From Thermoanaerobaculia bacterium (GTDB taxonomy: Bacteria; Acidobacteriota; Thermoanaerobaculia; Multivoradales; UBA5704), in NCBI GenBank assembly GCA_025937035.1, contig JAICSG010000185.1, forward strand, positions 1 to 7,335: DNA of 7,335 nt. The letters run 5' to 3'. Below the pieces are notes generated by a model. The model was not told the origin of the DNA. It worked only from the letters and a program-made list of their open reading frames with translations, and did not search any database. Position numbers and translations under genes: made by a program. Position 1 is the first letter of the stretch; each line of letters begins with the position of its first letter. Shown in pieces: positions 1 to 5,869 of the stretch.

Positions 1-690
1 ATTCCGGCGGAGAAGGTGCGGGTGATCGAGAACGGGATCGATCCGCAAGTCTTCCGGCCGCTCGACCGGGTCGAGGCGCGGCGGTCGCTGGCCCTCGCCA
101 AGTACGGGCCGCTCCTGGTTTCGGTGGGCACCCTGGCGCCGCGCAAGGGGTTCCACCTGGTGATGGAGGCCATGGCGCGGCTCAAGCGGCGCTGGCCAAC
201 CCTGCGCTTCGCCGTGATCGGCGGCGACGGCCCCGAGGGAGCCATGGGGGCCGAGCTGCGGCAACTCGCCAGGACTCTGAAGATCGAGACCCAAGTGATC
301 TTCCCCGGCCCGCGCCAGCGCGAGGAGCTGGCCGTCTGGTACAGCGCGGCGGACCTCTTCGTGCTGGCCACGGCCCACGAGGGTTGCCCCAACGTGGTGC
401 TGGAGGCGCTGGCCTGCGGCACGCCGGTGCTGGCGACGCCGGTGGGGAACATCCCCGAGCTCCTCGATTCCTCCGAGGTAGGCCTGGTGGTGGAGCGGAC
501 CGTGGAGGCCCTCGCCGCCGGCCTCGACAAGGCCCTGGAGCGCTCCTGGGACCGCGACCGGGTGCGGGCGCGGGTGGCCGATCGCACCTGGCAGGCGGTC
601 GGGCGCGAGGTGGCCGAGGAGCTGGAGGCGGCGGCCGGCGGCGCTCTTCCTCTCACGATGGGTGTGCGGGCCCAGGAGGTCACGCCGTGA
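1..690 (+). CDS. Glycosyltransferase family 4 (GT-B), C-terminal part, 5' truncated
   Basis: This is the C-terminal 229 residues of a GT4 retaining glycosyltransferase; the N-terminal acceptor-binding domain lies upstream of the window. The visible part is the donor-binding Rossmann domain. It opens with the inter-domain signature VIENGID (residues 8-14), then VGTLAPRKGF and VIGGDGPEG for nucleotide-sugar binding, and the diagnostic EX7E motif as E127-GCPNVVL-E135, followed by ALACGTPVLAT. Such enzymes act in the cytoplasm, moving a sugar from a nucleotide donor to a lipid-linked or glycan acceptor. The donor and acceptor cannot be told from sequence. The last codons (QEVTP, then stop) also carry the ribosome-binding site of the next gene, and the stop overlaps its GTG start by four bases. 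The overall style resembles GT4 proteins of exosortase-associated exopolysaccharide clusters, but the exact subfamily is not assignable. GT4 membership is secure. Confidence 0.93.
   Translation: MPAEKVRVIENGIDPQVFRPLDRVEARRSLALAKYGPLLVSVGTLAPRKGFHLVMEAMARLKRRWPTLRFAVIGGDGPEGAMGAELRQLARTLKIETQVIFPGPRQREELAVWYSAADLFVLATAHEGCPNVVLEALACGTPVLATPVGNIPELLDSSEVGLVVERTVEALAAGLDKALERSWDRDRVRARVADRTWQAVGREVAEELEAAAGGALPLTMGVRAQEVTP
674..679 (+). promoter_or_regulatory. Ribosome binding site inside the end of the first GT4 gene
   Basis: A perfect AGGAGG lies seven bases before the GTG at 687. It fixes that GTG as the start of the second GT4 gene, although the frame stays open upstream to about 384. The site sits within the last codons of the upstream gene. 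A 16-base block, AGGAGGTCACgCCGTG (674-689), recurs with one mismatch at 1912-1927. Confidence 0.85.
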
Positions 691-1931
691 GGATCCTCTA
701 CCACCACCGCACCCGCGCCGCCGACGCGCAGGGCATCCATATCGCAGAAATCCAGCGCGCCTTCCGCCTGCGCGGCCACGAGGTGCGCGAGGTGGCGCTG
801 GTGGAGGCCGGGACCGAGGCGAAGGCCGACGCCGAGGGCGGCGAGGCCCGGGGCCTCGCCGGTCTCGCCTCCCGCGCCGCCTCCCGCATGCCGGCCGCGG
901 CCAAGGAGGGGCTGGAGCTCGCCTACAACGCGGTCGCCTACCGGCGCCTCTCGCGGGCGATCCGCGAATTCCAGCCCGACTTCGTCTACGAGCGCTACGC
1001 GGCCAACACCTTCGCCGGCCTCGCCGCGGCCCGTCGGCACGGCGTCCCCTTCGTGCTGGAGGTCAACTCGCCCCTGGCCCAGGAGAAGGCCGAGCACGGC
1101 GGCCTGGTCTTCCGGGGAGTCACGCGGGCGATCGAGCGCCGGCTCTGCGCCGGGGCGGACGTGACGATCGCCGTCACCCGCGTCCTGGCCGGCATCCTGG
1201 AGGACCAGGGCGTGCCGGCGGGCAAGATCGTGGTAATGCCCAACGGCGTCCGCCGCGAATTCGGCACGGGAGGGGACGGCGCGGCCTTCCGCCGCAAGCT
1301 GGGCCTTCCGCCGGACGCCATCGTGGCCGGCTTCATCGGCTGGTTCCGCGCCTGGCACGGCCTCGAAAGGCTGTTGGAGGTGGCGGCCTCCTCCGAATGG
1401 CGGGAGGCGAGGATCCACCTCGTGCTGGCCGGCGACGGCCCGGCCATGCCCGCCCTGCGGGAGATGCGCGCCGCCTCGCCCGATCTCGAGCGCCGGGTGG
1501 CCCTCTGCGGCCCGGTGCCGCGCGGCGAGATCGAGTCGGCGCTGGCGGCCTTCGACATCGCCGTGCAGCCGGCGGTCACCCCCTACGCCTGCCCGATGAA
1601 GATCCTGGAGTACATGGCCGCCGGCCGCGCCATCGTGGCGCCGGGATCGGCCAACGTTCGCGAGCTCCTCAACCATGGCGAGACGGCGCTGCTCTGCCCG
1701 GGCGGCGTCAATCCGGCCAATCCCGAGGCCGGGGATCTGGGCGCCGCCGTGCTGGCCCTGGCGCGCGATGGGGAGCTGCGGGCCCGTCTGGGCGAAGCCG
1801 CCCGCGCCCGCCTCCTCGAACGGGGGTACCTGTGGGAGGAGAACGCGCGGCGGGTCGAAGAGCTGGTCGCGTCGGCGCGGAGGCGGCCCGTCGCCGCCCC
1901 CGTGCCCAGCGAGGAGGTCACACCGTGCTGA
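687..1931 (+). CDS. Glycosyltransferase family 4 (GT-B), full length
   Basis: A 414-residue GT4-type glycosyltransferase, the usual length for a complete two-domain GT-B enzyme. The start is GTG at 687, giving MRILYHHRTRAADAQGIH, a typical N-terminal beta strand and glycine loop of this fold; the AGGAGG seven bases upstream supports it. The N-terminal domain includes FVYERYA and the inter-domain MPNGV segment. The C-terminal donor domain has GFIGWFRAWHGLERLL, LAGDGPAMPAL and CPMKILEYMAAGRAIVAP. The second Glu of the EX7E motif is present (E308), but the first position is Tyr300. From general knowledge, a PYxxPMKxxEYMA form occurs in one GT4 branch, so this is probably a subfamily trait and not inactivation. 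It probably acts on a lipid-linked repeat unit in the cytoplasm; the donor sugar is unknown. The gene overlaps both neighbours (4 bases upstream, 7 downstream), implying coupled translation. Confidence 0.93.
   Translation: MRILYHHRTRAADAQGIHIAEIQRAFRLRGHEVREVALVEAGTEAKADAEGGEARGLAGLASRAASRMPAAAKEGLELAYNAVAYRRLSRAIREFQPDFVYERYAANTFAGLAAARRHGVPFVLEVNSPLAQEKAEHGGLVFRGVTRAIERRLCAGADVTIAVTRVLAGILEDQGVPAGKIVVMPNGVRREFGTGGDGAAFRRKLGLPPDAIVAGFIGWFRAWHGLERLLEVAASSEWREARIHLVLAGDGPAMPALREMRAASPDLERRVALCGPVPRGEIESALAAFDIAVQPAVTPYACPMKILEYMAAGRAIVAPGSANVRELLNHGETALLCPGGVNPANPEAGDLGAAVLALARDGELRARLGEAARARLLERGYLWEENARRVEELVASARRRPVAAPVPSEEVTPC
1912..1917 (+). promoter_or_regulatory. Ribosome binding site for the deacetylase gene
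   Basis: A perfect AGGAGG lies seven bases before the GTG start at 1925, inside the last codons of the upstream GT4 gene (EEVTPC, then stop). The sequence from here through the start codon matches the block at 674-689 at 15 of 16 positions, including the same GTG start choice. The start at 1925 is therefore preferred even though the frame is open much further upstream. Confidence 0.85.
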
Positions 1932-2749
1932 ACGCGTTTTCCGTCGACGTCGAGGATTACTTCCAGGTCAACGCCTTCGAGCGGGCGATCCCCAGGGACT
2001 CCTGGGGCTCCTTCGAGCCCCGGGTGGAGCGCAACACGCGGCGCCTGCTCGATCTCTGCGCCGAATACGGGGTGCGCGGCACCTTCTTCACCCTCGGCTG
2101 GGTGGCCGAGCGCTGGCCCGGCCTGGTGCGCGAGATCCGGGACGCCGGCCACGAGCTGGCCACCCACGGCCAGGACCACCGCCAGGTGACCTCCATGACC
2201 CCCGAGCAATTCCGCGAGGACGTCCGCCGCTCCAAGCGGACCATCGAGGACGCCGCCGGGGTCGAGGTCATCGGCTACCGCGCCCCCAGCTACTCGATCG
2301 TGCGCGAGACGATGTGGGCGGTCGACATCCTGGCCGAGGAGGGGTTCCAGTACGACTCCAGCATCTTCCCGATCCATCACGACCGCTACGGCATCCCCGA
2401 CTTCCCGCGCTTCCCGCGTCCGCTGCGCGGCGGCGCCCTTCAGGAGTTTCCGATCTCGACCATCCGCGTGGGCCGCACCAACCTGCCGTTCGTGGGCGGC
2501 GGCTATCTGCGGCACTTCCCGATGGCGTTCATCCGCTGGGGGATGCGCTGGCTCAACCAGCGCGAGCGGCGGCCGGCCGTGGTCTACGTCCACCCGTGGG
2601 AGATCGATCCCGGCCAGCCGGTGCTCCAGCCGGTCGGAGCTCTCACCCGCCTGCGCCACTACCGCAACCTCGGCCTCACCGAGGGGCGGCTGGCCCGGCT
2701 CTTCTCCGAATACAGCTTCACGACCTGCCGGGAGATTCTCGCCTTATGA
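1925..2749 (+). CDS. Polysaccharide deacetylase, XrtA/PEP-CTERM-associated type (NodB fold, DUF3473-like C-terminus)
   Basis: A 274-residue carbohydrate esterase family 4 protein predicted to remove N-acetyl (or O-acetyl) groups from an exopolysaccharide or its precursor. The N-terminus carries the SVDVEDYFQV signature (D8, D11) characteristic of the exosortase-A-associated deacetylases. NodB motifs follow in order: GTFFTLGWVAER, the metal-binding H81-GQD-H85, the R119-APSY motif, and a late VHPWE with H223. The C-terminal third (FPRPLRGGALQEFPIS, FVGGGYLRHFP) matches the DUF3473-type extension of the same subfamily. No signal peptide or membrane helix is visible, so it appears cytoplasmic as annotated; this is common in the family. 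The GTG start is supported by AGGAGG seven bases upstream. The stop overlaps the next start as ATGA, tying it directly to the FemAB gene. Assignment to the exosortase-associated subfamily is from remembered family signatures, not from a search. Confidence 0.93.
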   Translation: MLNAFSVDVEDYFQVNAFERAIPRDSWGSFEPRVERNTRRLLDLCAEYGVRGTFFTLGWVAERWPGLVREIRDAGHELATHGQDHRQVTSMTPEQFREDVRRSKRTIEDAAGVEVIGYRAPSYSIVRETMWAVDILAEEGFQYDSSIFPIHHDRYGIPDFPRFPRPLRGGALQEFPISTIRVGRTNLPFVGGGYLRHFPMAFIRWGMRWLNQRERRPAVVYVHPWEIDPGQPVLQPVGALTRLRHYRNLGLTEGRLARLFSEYSFTTCREILAL

Positions 2750-3855
2750 GCGCCGAGCCCCTCGTCTATACCGACCTCGAATATCTCCGGCCCGTGGCCG
2801 TGCCGTCCCCCGTCTTTTCGCCGGTAATGGTCGAGATCCTCCGCGACCACCGCGAGGCCGAGTGGGACCGCTACGTGCGGAGCGCCCCCGGGGCCACCTT
2901 CTTCCATCAGCTCGGCTGGCGCTGGCTGGTCGAGCGCACCTTCGGCCACCGCGCCCACTACCTGACGGCCCTGCGCGACGGGCGCATCGCCGGCGTGCTG
3001 CCGCTCTTCGAGCTGAAGAGCCTGCTCTTCGGCCACTCCCTGGTGTCGATCCCCTTCGCCATCGGCGGCGGCCTGGTGGCGGACGACGAGGCGGCGGAGA
3101 AGGCCCTGCTGGCCGCCGCCAAGGACCTCGCCCGCGAGCTGCGGGTGGACTATCTGGAGCTGCGCTCGGAGACCCCGCTCGACGATCCCGAGCTGCTCAC
3201 CAAAAACCTTTACGTCACCTTCCGCGCCGACCTCGCCGAGGGGGAGGAGGCGCTCCTCAAGCGGATGGAGCGCAAGCGCCGGCAGATGATGAATTACGTC
3301 GCCAAGGCGCCGTTCGAGCACCGGGTCGCCGGTATCGAGGAGCTGCCGCTCTTCTACCGGATGTTCTGCGAGAGCATGCGCCACCACGGCACGCCGGTCT
3401 ATCCGAAGCTCTTCCTGCGCGAGATCCTCGACCGGCATCCGGCGCACAGCAACCTTTTCTTCGTCTATCACGAGGGGCGGCCGGTGGCGGGGGTGCTCAA
3501 CCTCCTCTTCCGCGACGTGGTGATGCCCTTCTACGCCGGCGCGGACCGCACGGAGAAGCCCCGCGGGGTCGACGAATACCTCTACCTTTCGATCATGCGC
3601 TGGGGCCGGGAGAACGGCTTCCGCATGTTCGACTTCGGCCGCAGCAAGCGCGAGACCGGAGCCTACAAATTCAAGGCGAAATGGGGGATGGACGAGGTCC
3701 CCCTCGGCTATCAGTACTACCTCGTCAAAGCCAAGGGGTTGCCGAACGTCAGCCCGGCCAATCCCAAGTACCAGCGGGCGATCCGGATCTGGCAGAAGCT
3801 GCCGCTTCCCGTCACCCGCCTGCTGGGACCGTCGATCGTAAAAAGAGTGCCCTGA
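2746..3855 (+). CDS. FemAB-family acyltransferase, XrtA/PEP-CTERM-associated type
   Basis: A 369-residue protein with the tandem GNAT-like fold of the FemAB family. Family members transfer amino acids (from aminoacyl-tRNA) or other acyl groups to amines on peptidoglycan or glycans. Supporting segments are GATFFHQLGWRWLVERTFGHR (residues 49-69; early FemAB signature), the basic KRMERKRRQMMNYV stretch, FFVYHEGRPVAGVLNLLFRD, and the strongly diagnostic DFGRSKRETGAYKFKAKWG near the C-terminus (residues 296-314). These match the type that accompanies exosortase A clusters. The ATG at 2746 overlaps the deacetylase stop (ATGA). Only a weak GGGAG about 11 bases upstream is visible, so translation is probably by re-initiation. 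An in-frame ATG at 2827 would remove 27 residues that precede the usual family start, but it has no ribosome-binding site, so 2746 is preferred. The acyl donor and acceptor are unknown; adjacency to the deacetylase suggests the freed amine as acceptor. Confidence 0.9.
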   Translation: MSAEPLVYTDLEYLRPVAVPSPVFSPVMVEILRDHREAEWDRYVRSAPGATFFHQLGWRWLVERTFGHRAHYLTALRDGRIAGVLPLFELKSLLFGHSLVSIPFAIGGGLVADDEAAEKALLAAAKDLARELRVDYLELRSETPLDDPELLTKNLYVTFRADLAEGEEALLKRMERKRRQMMNYVAKAPFEHRVAGIEELPLFYRMFCESMRHHGTPVYPKLFLREILDRHPAHSNLFFVYHEGRPVAGVLNLLFRDVVMPFYAGADRTEKPRGVDEYLYLSIMRWGRENGFRMFDFGRSKRETGAYKFKAKWGMDEVPLGYQYYLVKAKGLPNVSPANPKYQRAIRIWQKLPLPVTRLLGPSIVKRVP

Positions 3856-3863
3856 GACCGATC

Positions 3864-4808
3864 ATGGACGTGAGCGTCGTGGTGCCGCTCTACAACGAGG
3901 AGGAGAGCGTCGAGGCTCTCTACCGGGAGGTGCGCGCCGCCGCCGAGCGGTTGGGGAGGAGCTGGGAGCTCCTGCTGATCGACGACGGCAGCACCGACGG
4001 CACGGCAGCGAAGCTGCGGGAGATCTGCGACCAGGACCCGCGCGTCCGCGCCCTCCGCTTCCGGCGCAACTACGGCCAGACGGCGGCCCTCCAGGCGGGC
4101 TTCGATCACGCCGCGGGCTCTGTCGTGATCACTCTCGACGGCGATCTGCAAAATGATCCCAACGATTTCGGCCTCCTCCTCGACACCCTCGATCAGGGGT
4201 ACGACGTGGTCTCCGGCTGGCGGCGGGACCGCAAGGACCGGCTGCTCTCGCGCCGCGTCCCCTCCGTGGCCGCCAACTGGCTGATCGGCGCCCTGACCGG
4301 CGTCCGCATCCACGACAACGGCTGCACCCTCAAGGCCTACCGCGCGGAGGTGGTCAAGCGCGCCCGGCTCTACGCCGAGATGCACCGCTTCCTCGCCCCC
4401 ATGATGTCGCTCTCCGGCTCGCGCTGGCACGAGGTGCCGGTCAACCACCGGCCCCGGCGGTTCGGCCGCAGCAAGTACGGCATCTCGCGGATCTGGAAGG
4501 TTTTTCTCGACCTGCTGACGGTCAAGATGCTGCTCGGCTTCACCTTGCGGCCGGCCAAGTGGTTCGCGACGCTCTCCGTCCCCTTCCTGATCGGCATGCT
4601 GCTGGCCTTCGCCGCCAGCGTCTACATCGATCTCACGGTGGCGCCCGGACACCGGTATCCGCTCGTCTTTCCCGCCATCACGCTGCTGTTCGCCTTCGCC
4701 TTCGCTCACCTTTTGATCGTCGGCCTCTTCTCGGAGCTGGTGGTCCGCACGGGGGACTTCCGGCCGGGCGAGACGGCGATCTCCTTGCCTTCGGAGGGAT
4801 GTCCATGA
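3864..4808 (+). CDS. Glycosyltransferase family 2, polyprenyl-phosphate-sugar synthase-like (DPM1/GtrB/ArnC type), catalytically intact
   Basis: A 314-residue GT-A enzyme. It has the opening strand VSVVVPLYNEEES (residues 3-15), the nucleotide-binding LLIDDGSTDGT (37-47), RRNYGQTAALQAGFDHA (67-83), and the metal-binding D92-G-D94 in TLDGDLQNDP. DNGCTLKAYR (151-160), EMHRFLAP (172-179) and RRFGRSKYGI (198-207) complete the set typical of dolichol/undecaprenyl-phosphate sugar transferases. Two hydrophobic helices follow, at about 233-255 and 266-288, anchoring it in the inner membrane as in GtrB/ArnC-like proteins. The likely reaction is transfer of a sugar from a nucleotide donor to polyprenyl phosphate on the cytoplasmic face; the sugar is unknown. 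The ATG lies eight bases after the FemAB stop, with no good Shine-Dalgarno sequence (only purine-rich GAGA), so re-initiation is likely. The stop overlaps the next gene as ATGA. Confidence 0.93.
   Translation: MDVSVVVPLYNEEESVEALYREVRAAAERLGRSWELLLIDDGSTDGTAAKLREICDQDPRVRALRFRRNYGQTAALQAGFDHAAGSVVITLDGDLQNDPNDFGLLLDTLDQGYDVVSGWRRDRKDRLLSRRVPSVAANWLIGALTGVRIHDNGCTLKAYRAEVVKRARLYAEMHRFLAPMMSLSGSRWHEVPVNHRPRRFGRSKYGISRIWKVFLDLLTVKMLLGFTLRPAKWFATLSVPFLIGMLLAFAASVYIDLTVAPGHRYPLVFPAITLLFAFAFAHLLIVGLFSELVVRTGDFRPGETAISLPSEGCP
4793..4798 (+). promoter_or_regulatory. Ribosome binding site deciding the start of the second GT2-like gene
   Basis: GGAGGG ends six bases before the ATG at 4805. A competing in-frame ATG at 4799 directly abuts this site with no spacer and would therefore be poorly used. 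The site thus selects 4805, whose ATG also overlaps the upstream stop (ATGA). Confidence 0.75.
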
Positions 4809-5848
4809 AAACGCGCTGGTCGCGGGGAGAGCCGGACGTCTCGGTCGTGGTCCCGGTGGTCGAGCGCCACGGCGATCTGGCGCAGCTCTATAAGGAATTC
4901 GCCGCCGAGCTGGCGCGGCTCGGGCACACGGCGGAATTCATCTTCGTGGTCGACGAGCACCTGCGCGACGCCGTGCCCGCCCTGCGCGCGATCCAGCCGT
5001 TCCCGGACCAGCCGATCGACATCGTGCTCCTGGGCGGGCCGTTCGGCGAGTCGGCCGCCCTCACCACCGGCTTCCACCGGGCCCGCGCCGAGCGCATCGT
5101 CACCCTCGCCTCCTACTTCCAGGTCGAGCCGGCGGGGCTCGGGCCCGCGCTCCTGGCCTTGGACGAGGGCGCCGACCTGGTGGTCGGCCGGCGGCACCCG
5201 CGGATCGACTCCCCCTTCAACCGCCTGCAGACGCGGCTGTTCCACGGCATCGTCCGCCAGCTCACCCGGACCGGTTTCCACGATCTGAGCTGCGGCTTCA
5301 AGGTGATGAAGAAGCGGGTGGCGCGCGAGCTGAGCCTCTACGGCGGCCTGCACCGTTTCATCCCGCTGCTGGCCCTCCACCGCGGCTTCGCCGTGCGGGA
5401 GATCCCCCTGCCCCAGCGGCGGGAGGACTGCGCCACCCGCTACCACGGGACGCCCACCTACGTGGGCCGGCTGCTCGACATTCTCAACGTTTTCTTCCTG
5501 ACCAAATTCACCCGCACGCCGTTGCGCTTCTTCGGGCTGCTGGGCGCCGGCCTCTTCTCGCTCGGCTTCGTGATCGATCTGGTGGCGGTGCTCGAAAAGG
5601 TTTTTTTCGCCACCGGCCTCTCGGACCGTGCCGTGCTGCTGCTGGGCGTCCTGCTCATGGTGCTGGGGGTGCAGACGCTCTCGCTCGGCCTGGTCGGCGA
5701 GATCATCATCTTCACCCACGCGCGCAACGTCCGCGACTACCGGATCGCCGAGGTGATCCGCAACCCATCCCGCCCGGACCTCGCGCCGGTCCCCCAGGCG
5801 CCCGGGCTCGACGACTCCAGCGTGGGAGGCGCCCTCCAGGCGTCCTGA
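4805..5848 (+). CDS. GT2-fold membrane-anchored protein lacking the DxD motif (degenerate partner of the upstream glycosyltransferase)
   Basis: A 347-residue protein that aligns by eye along its length with the preceding GT2 enzyme. VSVVVPVVERHGDL (12-25) matches the opening strand; GGPFGESAALTTGFHRA (77-93) matches RRNYGQTAALQAGFDHA; DLSCGFKVMK (160-169) matches DNGCTLKAYR; and LHRFIPLL (182-189) matches MHRFLAPM. Two hydrophobic segments lie at about 240-262 and 276-303. The catalytic landmarks are gone: IDDGSTDGT is replaced by VDEHLRDAV (49-57), and the metal-binding DGD of TLDGDLQ is ASY in TLASYFQ (A102-S-Y104). The RRFGRSKYG loop is also altered to REDCATRYHG (206-215). It is therefore probably not a metal-dependent glycosyltransferase and may be a structural or regulatory partner of the upstream enzyme in the membrane. 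The C-terminal tail after about residue 312 is Pro/Ser/Asp-rich and looks disordered. The reading frame is intact and base use matches its neighbours, so it is maintained and not a pseudogene. Confidence 0.88.
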   Translation: MKTRWSRGEPDVSVVVPVVERHGDLAQLYKEFAAELARLGHTAEFIFVVDEHLRDAVPALRAIQPFPDQPIDIVLLGGPFGESAALTTGFHRARAERIVTLASYFQVEPAGLGPALLALDEGADLVVGRRHPRIDSPFNRLQTRLFHGIVRQLTRTGFHDLSCGFKVMKKRVARELSLYGGLHRFIPLLALHRGFAVREIPLPQRREDCATRYHGTPTYVGRLLDILNVFFLTKFTRTPLRFFGLLGAGLFSLGFVIDLVAVLEKVFFATGLSDRAVLLLGVLLMVLGVQTLSLGLVGEIIIFTHARNVRDYRIAEVIRNPSRPDLAPVPQAPGLDDSSVGGALQAS

Positions 5849-5851
5849 GCG

Positions 5852-5858
5852 AAAGGAG
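5852..5858 (+). promoter_or_regulatory. Ribosome binding site for the amidotransferase gene
   Basis: AAAGGAG lies in the 21-base gap between the two genes, about 11 bases before the ATG at 5870. The spacing is rather long, but it is the only plausible site. This gap is the largest in the window and shows no hairpin, T-run or promoter-like element. Confidence 0.6.
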
Positions 5859-5869
5859 CGGCGACGAGC

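Noticed and set aside
384..686. Upstream extension of the second GT4 reading frame as far as 384
   Set aside because: This stretch overlaps the well-supported end of the first GT4 in another frame and translates to Gly/Arg/Ala-rich nonsense. The GTG at 687 has an ideal ribosome-binding site and begins with a normal GT4 N-terminus.
662..1924. Forward open frame upstream of the deacetylase, which would make a fusion protein
   Set aside because: The upstream translation is Arg/Pro/Gly-rich shadow of the second GT4. The family N-terminus SVDVEDYF begins right after GTG 1925.
5594..5607. AAAAGG followed by seven T's inside the second GT2-like gene, resembling a slippery sequence
   Set aside because: It encodes EKVFF at the edge of a membrane helix, and the frame continues normally into the second helix. 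There is no downstream pseudoknot or alternative product that I can support.
5849..5869. The 21-base gap, as a possible terminator or internal promoter
   Set aside because: It contains no inverted repeat, T-run or -35/-10-like pair; the only recognisable element is a purine-rich ribosome-binding site.
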